NCBI GenBank assembly: GCA_003144015.1
Contig: QFWS01000002.1
Location: 372,001 to 436,000 of the forward strand
Direction: 5' to 3'
Source of the DNA: Flavobacteriaceae bacterium LYZ1037
GTDB lineage: Bacteria; Bacteroidota; Bacteroidia; Flavobacteriales; Flavobacteriaceae
Length of the DNA stretch: 64,000 nt
Position numbers and translations under genes: made by a program. The notes under the pieces were generated by a model. That model had not been told where the DNA came from, did not search any database, and saw only the letters and a list, made by a program, of their open reading frames with translations. Positions 17,209 through 26,093 of this stretch are shown piece after piece (position 1 is the stretch's first letter; every line of letters starts with the position of its first letter).

Positions 17209-17228
17209 GTAAAAATTTATAAATCAAA
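17199..17228 (-). promoter_or_regulatory. Promoter of the second blaI operon (TTTG-N18-TACATTTG)
   Basis: On the minus strand a TTTG (17228-17225) is followed after 18 nt by TACATTTG (17206-17199), a full match to the Bacteroidota promoter. The leader to the ATG at 17171 is short, about 20-25 nt. The -7 lies inside the strong operator, so binding would shut it off. Confidence 0.7.
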
Positions 17229-17258
17229 ATATTTTGATGATTATTTTTTATAATAACA

Positions 17259-17266
17259 TATATTTG
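17259..17266 (+). promoter_or_regulatory. Promoter -7 element of the M28 peptidase gene (TATATTTG)
   Basis: An exact TAnnTTTG lies 27 nt before the ATG at 17294. A TTTG at 17233-17236 is 22 nt upstream, slightly too far. The divergent second blaI promoter starts only about 60 bp away, so the repressor could influence both sides. Confidence 0.55.
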
Positions 17267-17293
17267 CGCATATAAATAAGATGTAATATTAAT

Positions 17294-18667
17294 ATGAAAA
17301 AACTGATTATCAGTTCGTTAAGCGTGTTTTTGATTTCTTTTTCAGTAATTGGACAATCTGTTCAAGAATTAATTGATAAGGTAGATGTTAATAGATTGGA
17401 ATTAACCGTTAGTGAGTTTAGTGGTGAACAAACTACTATTGTCAACGGAAATGAAGTAACTATTATCAATAGGCAACATGTTAATAACGATTTGGCAGCT
17501 CAATATTTAAAAGAAAAGCTTCAATTATTAGATAATCTAACGGTTGTAGAACAAGACTTTAATACTTATGGTAAAAACATTATTGCAACACAAGTAGGTA
17601 AAACAAATCCAGATAACATTTATTTAGTGTGCGCACATTATGACGCTGTTGCTGATTATTGCGCAGATGATAATGCCACTGGAGCTGCTGCCGTACTAGA
17701 AATTGCTAGAATTCTATCTACACAATGCTTAGATAACACAATTGTATATGCACTTTGGGATGAAGAAGAAATTGGGCTAAGAGGTTCTAATTATTATGCA
17801 AACTATGCCCAATCAAACAATCTAAATATTCAAGGTGTTATTAATATGGATATGATGGGTTATGATGGTGATGAACCTGGTGAATCTGGAGATAATGTTT
17901 TTGATATTGATGTGAGAGACTTACATGGGTCTTTAGTTATTAAAGACAATTTGCTTACTATTTTGGATGATTATACTTTTAACTTGGATCCAAGAGTGGT
18001 TAACCCAGGTACAACTGCAAGTGATCATGCATCATTTTGGAACAAGGGTTTTCCTGCTGTTTTGGTTGGTGAATCATGGGAAACAGATGACGAATCTATT
18101 TATTATCATTCTTCTGCCGATAGATTAAGTACTTTAGATCTACCATACTTTCATGAGTTAACAAAATTTGTAGCAGCTTATATGGTTACTAAAGGTGGGT
18201 TGTTTTCAGTTGATAATACGGTTAGCTCTTCAACTACAATGTTGACAGCAAACCAAAACGCTGCTAGTTATCAGTGGATTAATTGTGAGACTAACACTCC
18301 AATACCTGGAGAAACAAATCAAACTTTTTATCCTATAATTAATGGTGATTATGCCGTTAAAGTTACTATGGGTTCTTGTACAGAAATGAGCGATTGTATT
18401 TCAATTGCAACACTCTCTATTGAAGAGTCTGTTTCAGATTATTTTAAAATCTCACCAAACCCTGTAACAGCCACTTTAACAATAGAATCTTCATTAAAAA
18501 CTCCCATTTTTATTTATTTATATAATGTTTCTGGACAATTAGTATTGGAAACGACTTCAAATAAGAAGAAGTCAAAAATGGATGTGTCTTCTTTTGATTC
18601 AGGCATCTATTATTTAAAAATAAAAGCAAATCAAAAATCTAGCACTTTTAAAGTTATTAAAGAATAA
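17294..18667 (+). CDS. Secreted M28 zinc aminopeptidase with T9SS sorting domain
   Basis: The 457-residue protein has a signal peptide (LIISSLSVFLISFSVIGQ). The M28 peptidase domain spans about residues 60-305. Metal ligands are visible in CAHYDAVADY, DDNATGAAAVLEIAR, WDEEEIGLRGS, NMDMMGYD and SDHASFW. An Ig/PKD-like segment with paired Cys follows. A C-terminal type A sorting domain (ISPNPVTATLTI ... SGIYYLKIKA ... FKVIKE) sends it out through the type IX secretion system. It likely digests extracellular peptides. Confidence 0.88.
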   Translation: MKKLIISSLSVFLISFSVIGQSVQELIDKVDVNRLELTVSEFSGEQTTIVNGNEVTIINRQHVNNDLAAQYLKEKLQLLDNLTVVEQDFNTYGKNIIATQVGKTNPDNIYLVCAHYDAVADYCADDNATGAAAVLEIARILSTQCLDNTIVYALWDEEEIGLRGSNYYANYAQSNNLNIQGVINMDMMGYDGDEPGESGDNVFDIDVRDLHGSLVIKDNLLTILDDYTFNLDPRVVNPGTTASDHASFWNKGFPAVLVGESWETDDESIYYHSSADRLSTLDLPYFHELTKFVAAYMVTKGGLFSVDNTVSSSTTMLTANQNAASYQWINCETNTPIPGETNQTFYPIINGDYAVKVTMGSCTEMSDCISIATLSIEESVSDYFKISPNPVTATLTIESSLKTPIFIYLYNVSGQLVLETTSNKKKSKMDVSSFDSGIYYLKIKANQKSSTFKVIKE

Positions 18668-18684
18668 GATTATTTATAACATAT

Positions 18685-18719
18685 AAAAAATCCGTTCAGA
18701 TTTTGAACGGATTTTTTTT
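18685..18719. terminator. Bidirectional terminator between convergent peptidase genes
   Basis: TCCGTTCA (18691-18698) pairs with TGAACGGA (18704-18711), with A-runs before and T-runs after. The stem therefore works in both directions. It ends the M28 gene (stop 18667) and the minus-strand M20 gene (stop 18727). Confidence 0.85.
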
Positions 18720-18726
18720 AATTTGA

Positions 18727-20115
18727 TTATTTGCTTAACTCAGTAAAATATTTATAAAATAACGGAATTGTTTCAATTCCTTTAAAATAATTAAATAAAC
18801 CAAAATGCTCATTAGGCGAATGAATTGCATCACTATCTAAGCCGAATCCCATTAGAATCGTTTTACTTTTTAATTCTTGTTCGAATAAGGAAACAATAGG
18901 GATACTTCCACCACTACGTTGTGGAATAGGTGTTTTTCCAAAAGAATCGAAATAAGCTTTACTTGCTGCTTGGTAACCAATACTATCAATAGGAGTGACA
19001 TAACCTTGCCCTCCATGGTGAGGTTTTACTAGTACTGTAACGCCTTTAGGAGCAATACTCTCAAAATGGGTTTTAAATAATTGGGTGATTTCTTCCCATT
19101 TTTGATGAGGTACTAATCTCATAGATATTTTCGCAAATGCTTTGCTAGCTATAACAGTTTTAGCGCCTTCTCCAGTATATCCTCCCCAAATTCCATTAAC
19201 ATCTAAGGTTGGACGAATGGAGTTTCGTTCATTGGTAGAGTATCCTGCTTCTCCATATACGGCTTCAATATCTAACGATTTTTTATAAGCTTCAAGCGAA
19301 AAAGGTGCTTTGGCCATTTCTGCACGTTCTTCTTTTGAAAGTTCTTCTACTTTATCATAAAAACCTGGAATGGTGATATGATTGTTCTCATCGTGTAGCG
19401 AAGCAATCATTTTTGTCAAAACATTGATTGGGTTTGCTACGGCTCCACCATATAATCCAGAGTGTAAATCTCTATTCGGACCAGTTACTTCAACTTCCAC
19501 ATAACTCAAGCCACGCAATCCTGTAGTAATAGACGGGACATCTTTAGCAATCATTCCCGTGTCTGAAATTAAAATCACGTCGTTTTTTAATTTCTCCTGA
19601 TTGTTTTTAACAAAAACTGCTAGATTGGAACTGCCAACTTCTTCTTCTCCTTCAATCATAAATTTGACATTACAAGGCAACTGGTTTGTTTTAGTCATAA
19701 ATTCCATAGCCTTTACATGCATGTACATTTGTCCTTTATCATCGCAAGCTCCACGAGCAAAAATAGCTCCTTCCGGGTGTAAATCTGTGTTTTTAATAAC
19801 AGGTTCAAAAGGAGGTGAGTTCCATAGATTTAATGGATCTGGTGGTTGTACATCGTAATGCCCATAAACTAAAATAGTTGGTAAATTTTTGTCAATTATT
19901 TTTTCGCCATAAACAATTGGATATCCATCTGTTTCACAAATTTCAACATGGTCGCATCCAGCTTCTTCTAATCTTTTTTTTACAACTTCAGCTGTTTGTA
20001 AAACATCTTTTTTATATGCTGAATCGGCACTAATAGATGGAATTTTAAGTAAATCGATAAGCTCGTTTAAGAAACGATCTTTATGTTCTTTGACGTAAGT
20101 TGTTATATTTTCCAT
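18727..20115 (-). CDS. M20 family dipeptidase (metallopeptidase)
   Basis: The 462-residue enzyme has the M20 motifs VYGHYDVQPPDP (first metal His and Asp), ARGACDDKGQMYMHVKAME (bridging Asp), EGEEEVGSSN (catalytic Glu) and the late DSDAIHSPNEHFGL. The usual insert domain for dimerisation lies in the middle. No signal peptide is seen, so it is probably a cytoplasmic enzyme hydrolysing dipeptides such as those released by the neighbouring secreted M28 peptidase; that link is inference. Confidence 0.9.
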   Translation of the reverse strand: MENITTYVKEHKDRFLNELIDLLKIPSISADSAYKKDVLQTAEVVKKRLEEAGCDHVEICETDGYPIVYGEKIIDKNLPTILVYGHYDVQPPDPLNLWNSPPFEPVIKNTDLHPEGAIFARGACDDKGQMYMHVKAMEFMTKTNQLPCNVKFMIEGEEEVGSSNLAVFVKNNQEKLKNDVILISDTGMIAKDVPSITTGLRGLSYVEVEVTGPNRDLHSGLYGGAVANPINVLTKMIASLHDENNHITIPGFYDKVEELSKEERAEMAKAPFSLEAYKKSLDIEAVYGEAGYSTNERNSIRPTLDVNGIWGGYTGEGAKTVIASKAFAKISMRLVPHQKWEEITQLFKTHFESIAPKGVTVLVKPHHGGQGYVTPIDSIGYQAASKAYFDSFGKTPIPQRSGGSIPIVSLFEQELKSKTILMGFGLDSDAIHSPNEHFGLFNYFKGIETIPLFYKYFTELSK

Positions 20116-20122
20116 AAGAATA

Positions 20123-20143
20123 TTTTGATTTTTATCAAAAATA
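20123..20143 (-). promoter_or_regulatory. Promoter -7 element and palindrome upstream of the M20 gene
   Basis: On the minus strand TATTTTTG (20143-20136) fits TAnnTTTG and lies about 20 nt before the ATG at 20115. It overlaps a perfect dyad, TTTTGAT-TTTT-ATCAAAA (20123-20140), which could be an operator. No good -33 is visible. AT-rich dyads arise easily by chance. Confidence 0.35.
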
Positions 20144-20177
20144 CAAAATCACAAAGAACTTTTTATTAAAAGATACG

Positions 20178-20207
20178 ATTGTATATTAAAACAAATTTTT
20201 ATATTTG
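20178..20207 (+). promoter_or_regulatory. Promoter of tRNA-Leu (ATTG-N18-TATATTTG)
   Basis: TATATTTG (20200-20207) is an exact -7 element, and an ATTG (20178-20181) stands 18 nt upstream as the -33. The -7 ends 11 nt before the tRNA, so the 5' leader would be only a few nucleotides. Confidence 0.65.
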
Positions 20208-20218
20208 CACTCCTTATT

Positions 20219-20300
20219 GCGGGTGTGGTGGAATTGGTAGACACGCCAGACTTAGGATCTGGTGCCGCGAGGTGTGGGAGTTCGAGTCTCCCCACCCGCA
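20219..20300 (+). tRNA. tRNA-Leu, anticodon TAG
   Basis: The 82-nt gene forms a complete class II tRNA. The acceptor GCGGGTG pairs with CACCCGC followed by A. The anticodon stem CCAGA/TCTGG holds the loop CTTAGGA with anticodon TAG, reading CUA and other CUN leucine codons. A long variable arm follows (TGCCGCGAGGTGT region). The T-arm is GGGAG-TTCGAGT-CTCCC. The 3' CCA is not encoded. It is a single gene with its own promoter and terminator. Confidence 0.97.
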
Positions 20301-20310
20301 CAGAATAAGC

Positions 20311-20343
20311 AAAAAGCTTCAACATGATGTTGAAGCTTTTTTT
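20311..20343. terminator. Bidirectional terminator after tRNA-Leu
   Basis: AAAAGCTTCAAC (20312-20323) pairs with GTTGAAGCTTTT (20329-20340) around a 5-nt loop, followed by further T residues. It ends the tRNA transcript. In the other direction it ends the kelch gene, whose stop is at 20356. Confidence 0.88.
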
Positions 20344-20355
20344 ATTCCTTTTGTT

Positions 20356-21939
20356 TTAAAGTTTGATTAATTTGTTTGTCTGCTTTTGCCCTATTTTATT
20401 TTCAACTGTAACAAAATACATACTTTGTGGTAGGTTGGAAACATCATAGTTCGTTCCTTTATTGAAATTACCAATAAACTCTGTCATTAGTTTTCCAGTA
20501 ATATCGAAAACCTGTACTTTGTTTAATGCTTTATTTATTGAGAAAGATGTTTTTGTTGGGTTTGGATATAATTTAATATTGTCTAAACTGTTTTCAACCG
20601 AATTGATATTTAAAGTGCTATCTAAATCTCCTTCTAGTGAAATATTAAACGAATTACTATTATTGTATGTAACAGTTACTAAACCGTTGTTTTCAGGAAG
20701 CGTTGTGTTGCTTAGAGTTACTTCGAAAACTAAATCTGAATTTGCGCCTAAAAAGATATCATTATAGGTTTGTGACAGACTGTAATTAGCTCCAGTTAAC
20801 TCAATAGAGTCTATAAAAGTACCAGTTGTTCCTAAGCTATTAGAAAGTGTAATTTGTAAAACAACAGTTCCATCAGTTTCAGAATAAATAAAAGATTTTA
20901 CATATTCATCGGCAGAAAAGGTACTTGCTATATTTGGACTACCAGTTGGAGCATCTAGGTTGTAATATTCCATATCCTTTAAAGGTCCACTTCCACCAGC
21001 TCCAGCCGTAATAAAAATGCCGTTTCCAGAAGTAATAGCCTGAGTCCCATCTCTTAAATTGTTGATTGGGTTTTTAGTAGTCCACGAATTAGTAATTGGG
21101 CTGTAAGCTTCAACAATATCAAAAGCATTAACAATCTCTCCAGCGATAACATAAATTTCATCATTATAAATTGTAACAGCTGCAGCTGACCTTGGTGTAG
21201 GGAGATTTTTTGAAGCGTCTAAAGTGCTCCATGTTTGAGTTGTAAAATTGAAAATATCTATTTCTGGAACGGTCGGTAATCTTGAACCACCAGGTCCACC
21301 AGATTGTCTTCCTCCTATAAGGTATAATTCATCGTTGTACAATGCTGCCTGAAAATGATCTCTTTGATGTGGTGCATCTGTTAATTGAGTCCATGTTCCT
21401 GTCAATGGGTCGTATTCGTCAAACCAAGATTGATAGTTACCATTGTGCCCACCTTCATTTCCACCAACAAAATAAAACTTATTGTTATACATGACTAAGC
21501 CACCAGCGCCACGTCTTCTTGTGGAGGGGATTTCAACTCCTTGAATCCATTGATCACTTGCTGAATTATACATATAAACATATTCAGCAGGTGCTTCACT
21601 TGGGTCGTTATTATCTATTAAAGCACCTATAGCCCATACTAAACCTCCATATTCAACAGCCTGAAAATGGTGTAATAAAATTGGAGATGAAGCCCCTTGA
21701 GTCCAAGTATTATTTGCGTAATCATAAATGTCTACAACTTGAGATTCTCTACCTCCTAAAAGTAAAAATTTATCACCAACCTGTATAAAACTACATTCAT
21801 GTCTTGCAGTATAATTTTCATTTTCATTCTTATTTGTCCAAGTCTGACTCAATACGGAGTTTCCAAACGGAATGAAGGACAAAAAGAGAAACAAATTAAG
21901 GGAGAGTTTCTTAGTAATTAAACTCTTGAAATTTTTCAT
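20356..21939 (-). CDS. Secreted kelch-repeat protein with T9SS sorting domain
   Basis: The 527-residue protein has a long signal region (LFLFLSFIPFGNSVLSQ). About five to six kelch repeats follow at roughly residues 45-325, with the GG and aromatic pattern: FLLLGGRES, WAIGALID, FYFVGGNEGG, LYLIGGRQSGG, IYVIAGEI. A beta-sandwich region of about 110 residues comes next. The end is a type A sorting domain (LYPNPTKTSFSI ... MYFVTVENK ... LIKL). The beta-propeller probably binds a ligand or protein at the cell surface; no catalytic site is evident. Confidence 0.85.
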   Translation of the reverse strand: MKNFKSLITKKLSLNLFLFLSFIPFGNSVLSQTWTNKNENENYTARHECSFIQVGDKFLLLGGRESQVVDIYDYANNTWTQGASSPILLHHFQAVEYGGLVWAIGALIDNNDPSEAPAEYVYMYNSASDQWIQGVEIPSTRRRGAGGLVMYNNKFYFVGGNEGGHNGNYQSWFDEYDPLTGTWTQLTDAPHQRDHFQAALYNDELYLIGGRQSGGPGGSRLPTVPEIDIFNFTTQTWSTLDASKNLPTPRSAAAVTIYNDEIYVIAGEIVNAFDIVEAYSPITNSWTTKNPINNLRDGTQAITSGNGIFITAGAGGSGPLKDMEYYNLDAPTGSPNIASTFSADEYVKSFIYSETDGTVVLQITLSNSLGTTGTFIDSIELTGANYSLSQTYNDIFLGANSDLVFEVTLSNTTLPENNGLVTVTYNNSNSFNISLEGDLDSTLNINSVENSLDNIKLYPNPTKTSFSINKALNKVQVFDITGKLMTEFIGNFNKGTNYDVSNLPQSMYFVTVENKIGQKQTNKLIKL

Positions 21940-22213
21940 AAAGCGATATGAGTAATTGATTTTGAATAATAGCTAACTGAAAAGATATTCATTTTTAAAA
22001 AGAAATAGAAAAATTGGTGAATTAATTCGTTAAAGTTACTTTTTTATTCGATTATCAATGGTCAATGTCAGAGTGGAATTATTAAATTAGTATAATTTAT
22101 GTGTTGTTAAAAGATTAATATTTACGTGATGTAAGGAATTGAATTGCTTGTCGACTTAATATGAAGCTTGAAAGGCATAATAATATAATTAAATAAAAGA
22201 AAGGACATTACTT

Positions 22214-22672
22214 ATGCTAACTTGGAAAGACGTTATTAATTTCAGTGTGAGAGGGAATCTAAAACCTGACAGACGTATTGAAAAATCAGAATCAGAATGG
22301 CGAGCGCAATTAACTCCAGAACAATTTAGAATTACTAGACAAAAGGGTACAGAAAGACCACATAGCGGAGCTCTATGTAGCTCATATGATGAAGGTCAGT
22401 ACAACTGTGTTTGTTGCGATTCACCGTTGTTCGATTCGTCAATTAAATTTGGATCAGGTTCAGGTTGGCCTAGTTTTACTCAACCCATTAAAGACAACGC
22501 TATTAAGTATGAGAAAGATGGGACTTTAGGAATGGTTCGTGTAGAAGTGATGTGTAATACATGCGATGGGCATTTAGGACATGTATTTCCGGACGGTCCA
22601 GAACCAAGTGGTTTAAGATATTGCGTCAATTCGGAATCAATAGTGTTAGAAAGGAATACAAATGACACTTAA
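22214..22672 (+). CDS. msrB: Peptide-methionine (R)-S-oxide reductase MsrB
   Basis: The 152-residue enzyme reduces the R-sulfoxide of methionine in damaged proteins. Zinc-binding CxxC pairs are at 65-68 and 114-117. The catalytic Cys is at 137 in GLRYCVNSES. SGSGWPSF and DGHLGHVFPDGP are standard. No signal peptide is seen, so it acts in the cytoplasm. It overlaps msrA by 11 nt and is co-translated with it. Confidence 0.95.
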   Translation: MLTWKDVINFSVRGNLKPDRRIEKSESEWRAQLTPEQFRITRQKGTERPHSGALCSSYDEGQYNCVCCDSPLFDSSIKFGSGSGWPSFTQPIKDNAIKYEKDGTLGMVRVEVMCNTCDGHLGHVFPDGPEPSGLRYCVNSESIVLERNTNDT

Positions 22673-23207
22673 AAAAATGCAACAAGCTACACTTGGAGGT
22701 GGTTGTTTCTGGTGTACAGAAGCTGTTTTTCTAGAAATAAAAGGTGTTGAAAAAGTTGTTTCTGGTTATACCGGTGGAAATGTTCCAGGAAGACCAACAT
22801 ATAGAGAAATTTGTTCTGGATTAACTGGTCATGCCGAAGTTGTTCAAGTAACTTTTGATGCAAGCATAATTACTTATGAAGATATTTTAATTATCTTCAT
22901 GACAACTCACGATCCAACGTCCTTAAACCGTCAAGGTGCAGATAGAGGGACTCAATATCGTTCGGTTGTTTTTTATCATAACAAAGAGCAACAAGAAGTT
23001 GCAGAAGTTGTTATTAAAGAAATGGCTGTTTATTATGAAAATAAAATTGTGACCGAAATAAGTAAATTAGGAGTTTTTTATAAAGCAGAAGAAGCACATC
23101 AAAATTATTATAAAAATAACCGAGAACAAGGATATTGTAGCTTTGTTATTACACCTAAATTAGCAAAACTTCGTGAGTTACATGCTGATAAATTGAAATC
23201 AATTTGA
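22662..23207 (+). CDS. msrA: Peptide-methionine (S)-S-oxide reductase MsrA
   Basis: The 181-residue protein carries the catalytic motif GGGCFWCTEAVF (Cys 15, with Cys 18 as a nearby thiol). All family motifs follow: GYTGG, TGHAEVVQVTF and the segment from HDPTSLNRQ to GTQYRS. It repairs the S-epimer of methionine sulfoxide and so complements MsrB, whose gene it overlaps by 11 nt. The protein has the usual length. Confidence 0.95.
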   Translation: MTLKKMQQATLGGGCFWCTEAVFLEIKGVEKVVSGYTGGNVPGRPTYREICSGLTGHAEVVQVTFDASIITYEDILIIFMTTHDPTSLNRQGADRGTQYRSVVFYHNKEQQEVAEVVIKEMAVYYENKIVTEISKLGVFYKAEEAHQNYYKNNREQGYCSFVITPKLAKLRELHADKLKSI

Positions 23208-23305
23208 AAGGGCAATTGTAACATAACACTTTCATCAGTTTTTAAAATAAAGTCGCTTAAAACGCTATTATGAGTCATTTAATTCAGGGTTAAAAACACA
23301 TTAAT

Positions 23306-23347
23306 GTAGTAATATACTACTAAGCTTTAGTTTCTAATATGGAAACT
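23306..23347. promoter_or_regulatory. Two inverted repeats upstream of the divergent msrA paralogue
   Basis: GTAGTA-ATA-TACTAC (23306-23320) is a perfect dyad. A second inverted repeat, AGTTTC-7nt-GAAACT (329-334 and 342-347 in the 23 kb line), lies just before the ATG at 23365. The first looks like a protein-binding operator, and the second could form a hairpin in the leader and affect translation. No clear TAnnTTTG promoter is seen in this 157-nt gap. Confidence 0.35.
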
Positions 23348-23364
23348 GATTAAGAAATTGAAAA

Positions 23365-23916
23365 ATGATTAAGAAAGAATTTTCAAAAATAGCATTAGGA
23401 GGTGGTTGTCATTGGTGTACGGAGGCTGTATTTCAATTTTTAAAAGGGGTTAAAAACGTAGAGCAAGGTTATGTGGCTTCAATTGATGCGAATAGTAGTT
23501 TTTCAGAAGCTGTGATTGTACATTTTAACTCGGAAGAAATCTCTTTTAAAACACTTGTGGAAATTCATTTGTATACTCATAAAAGTACTTCAAATCACAG
23601 TATGCGAAATAAATACCGTTCGGCAATTTATACGTTTTCTAAAACCCAACAACGCGAAGCCATAAAGCATATTGAAAGTTTTCAGGAAGATTTTGATCAA
23701 AGATTAATAACACAGGTTTTTCCTTTTTCAGAATTCAAAGCATCTCGAGAAGCCATACAGAATTATTATCAAAAGAACCCAGAAAAGCCATTTTGTAAAA
23801 CCTTTATTAACCCAAAATTAAACTTGTTGCTAAAGCAATTTTCTACTTATACCAAACAAGATAAATTAATTCAATTAGAAACATATGAAAAGCACGAAAC
23901 TCAATATTCAGAATAA
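23365..23916 (+). CDS. Divergent MsrA-like protein
   Basis: The 183-residue protein keeps the start [13 protein letters not shown], with both Cys 15 and Cys 18, and the C-terminal Met-sulfoxide-reductase fold ([15 protein letters not shown]). The middle is altered. The GYTGG loop is GYVAS. The TGHAE motif is replaced by [20 protein letters not shown] reads [15 protein letters not shown] is reduced to KYRS. Phe of GCFW is His. It may have a different substrate or partner. It overlaps the next gene by 32 nt and lies 157 nt after msrA. Confidence 0.75.
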   Translation: MIKKEFSKIALGGGCHWCTEAVFQFLKGVKNVEQGYVASIDANSSFSEAVIVHFNSEEISFKTLVEIHLYTHKSTSNHSMRNKYRSAIYTFSKTQQREAIKHIESFQEDFDQRLITQVFPFSEFKASREAIQNYYQKNPEKPFCKTFINPKLNLLLKQFSTYTKQDKLIQLETYEKHETQYSE

Positions 23917-25102
23917 TAAAGGTCATAAATTACAAGCCTATTTAGAATTGCCTGCCAATCAAAAACCTAATTATTATGCCGTATTTGCTCATTGTTTTAC
24001 CTGTTCAAGTACCTTAAGCGCCGTAAAAAATATTAGTCGTGCATTAACAAATCATGGTTTTGGAGTCGTTCGATTTGATTTTACTGGTTTAGGTAGAAGC
24101 GAAGGCGAATTTGCAGAGAGTTATTTCTCAGCTAATGTTGCAGATTTAATAGCAGTTAGCAATTATTTAGAAAACAACTATCAGGCACCTAGTTTACTAA
24201 TAGGTCATTCGCTTGGTGGTGCAGCAGTTATTGTTGCTGCATCTAAATTAGATAACATAAAAGCTATAGCCACCATTGGAGCTCCAGCAACGGTTGATCA
24301 TGTTACACATTTGTTTTCTCATGGTATTGATGAGGTAAAGGAAAAAGGAGAAGTTGAAATTAATATTGGTGGCAGACCGTTTAAAATTAACCAAGAATTT
24401 GTTGAAGATTTTGGTAAAACCAATTTGCCAGAAATTACTAAAAACTTACGAAAACCTTTACTAATTATGCATGCTCCTTTTGATACTGTTGTTGGTATCG
24501 AGAATGCTCATAAACTATATCATAATGCACATCATCCAAAAAGTTTTGTAAGCTTGGATCAAGCAGATCATTTACTGTCTAAAGGGCGTGACAGTAAATA
24601 TGCAGGAAATATGATTGGGGCTTGGGTGCAACGTTATTTTGAACCTAAAGATAACGACATGCTAAGTACAGAAGGCGAACAATTAGTTGGGCATTTAAAC
24701 CTGCTAGAAGACAATTTTACAACGTCTATTCAAACTAAAAAGCATAATTTTATTGCTGATGAACCAGAGAGTGTTGGTGGTGATGATTTTGGGCCTTCTC
24801 CCTACGATTACTTAAGCGCTGGATTAGCGGCTTGTACAGTAATGACATTAAAACTTTATGCTGAACGTAAAAAATGGGATTTACAAGAAGTGTATGCATA
24901 CATTACATATTCTAAAAAGCATAGTGATGATTTGATGCTAGATATTGAAAAACCAACACGAATGGATCATCTTCAAAAACGATTAAAATTTGTAGGAAAT
25001 TTAGACGATTCACAAAAACAACGTTTAAAAGAAATTGCATCAAAATGTCCCGTTCATAAAACGTTGCAGAAAGAAGTTATTATAGACACAGAATTAGTAT
25101 AG
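23885..25102 (+). CDS. Alpha/beta hydrolase fused to OsmC-like protein
   Basis: The 405-residue protein joins two domains. Residues 1-255 are an alpha/beta hydrolase with nucleophile motif [11 protein letters not shown] and late acid/His ([15 protein letters not shown]). Residues 270-405 are an OsmC/Ohr fold with [25 protein letters not shown] (Cys) and CPVHKTL (second Cys). OsmC proteins reduce hydroperoxides using two thiols. The fusion is known as bifunctional in Bacteroidota annotations, but the joint substrate is not established. It is tightly coupled to an Msr paralogue, fitting oxidative damage repair. Confidence 0.85.
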   Translation: MKSTKLNIQNNKGHKLQAYLELPANQKPNYYAVFAHCFTCSSTLSAVKNISRALTNHGFGVVRFDFTGLGRSEGEFAESYFSANVADLIAVSNYLENNYQAPSLLIGHSLGGAAVIVAASKLDNIKAIATIGAPATVDHVTHLFSHGIDEVKEKGEVEINIGGRPFKINQEFVEDFGKTNLPEITKNLRKPLLIMHAPFDTVVGIENAHKLYHNAHHPKSFVSLDQADHLLSKGRDSKYAGNMIGAWVQRYFEPKDNDMLSTEGEQLVGHLNLLEDNFTTSIQTKKHNFIADEPESVGGDDFGPSPYDYLSAGLAACTVMTLKLYAERKKWDLQEVYAYITYSKKHSDDLMLDIEKPTRMDHLQKRLKFVGNLDDSQKQRLKEIASKCPVHKTLQKEVIIDTELV

Positions 25103-25179
25103 ATAGCTTTTAAAAAGACTTGAAACTAAATTAAGTAGGAATTTAGTTAAACAACTGTAATGGCATTGTTGTACAATAA

Positions 25180-25989
25180 TTATTCAATATTTAATGTATA
25201 AATTTGTCCTCCAATAAACCCAATGCGTTCATCGGTAATATAAACCGTTTGCTTGTCTTTAAAACAAACGCCTTCTTTTTGAGTTAGATGGTTAAAGTCA
25301 ATAGATTCTATGGTTCCATTAAAAAAATCATCTTTTTTAAAGTTCGATATTTTCCATAATTTATCGTTGTTTAATAATATGATGGTTTTACCATCTTCGC
25401 TTATATCGGCCGATGTAATTTTATTCTTCTTTCCTTTTAGGTTAAATTCTGTAACTAGTTCAGCTTCCTGTCCTCCAATTTCATTTAAAACTTTAAACAT
25501 TTTCCCCTTTTTATTTGCTTTATTGAAAATGTAAAAATGATGGTTGTAAATAAAAAAAGCCTCAAAGTTTTCAGGTTTCATTTTGTCTGGAAGTTGAAAT
25601 GTAATTTTTTCAGCAGTGGTGTTATGGGTGTTTTTATTTGGCTTTTTTACTTTATAAATTGTATAAGTTTTTTGCTTTTTTTTATTGTTCCCAAAATCTC
25701 CAATGTAAATATTTCCAAAAGAATCACTAGTTAAATCTTCCCAGTCATTATTTACTGCGTTAGTAATATGCAATTCTTTAACAACTTCTCCAGATTCGTT
25801 TACACCAAATAACGTGTTTTTGTTTCTTGAATCTTCAATAACCCAAATAAGAGTTGAAAAAGGCGTTTTTTCAGCAGCAGAAACTTCTGTTAAAGACAAA
25901 GGAAAACTTCCAATAATATTTAAATGATCAGATTTACAGGATATTAATAGTAGTATTAATGTTATTAGGCTTAAAGGTTGAAGCTTCAT
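25180..25989 (-). CDS. Beta-propeller-like lipoprotein
   Basis: The 269-residue protein starts with a lipoprotein signal (LITLILLLISC, Cys 18). I use the ATG at 25989; an earlier one at 26010 adds seven residues. Repeated strand motifs such as GNIYIGDFGNNKK and KTIILLNNDKLWKIS suggest a propeller of the SdiA-regulated or SMP-30-like type. A specific enzyme cannot be named. It has its own minus-strand transcript. Confidence 0.6.
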   Translation of the reverse strand: MKLQPLSLITLILLLISCKSDHLNIIGSFPLSLTEVSAAEKTPFSTLIWVIEDSRNKNTLFGVNESGEVVKELHITNAVNNDWEDLTSDSFGNIYIGDFGNNKKKQKTYTIYKVKKPNKNTHNTTAEKITFQLPDKMKPENFEAFFIYNHHFYIFNKANKKGKMFKVLNEIGGQEAELVTEFNLKGKKNKITSADISEDGKTIILLNNDKLWKISNFKKDDFFNGTIESIDFNHLTQKEGVCFKDKQTVYITDERIGFIGGQIYTLNIE

Positions 25990-26093
25990 GTTTTTATCGA
26001 AATAAGGCATCTTTCAAAACTAATTATAAAAAATATACAAACCCAAAAATGATTTTAATAGTTTTGATAAATTAAAGCTTAGAATTTTATTTT

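Noticed and set aside
20179-20370. A 63-codon frame across tRNA-Leu
   Set aside because: It overlaps the complete tRNA and its terminator, so it is not a gene.
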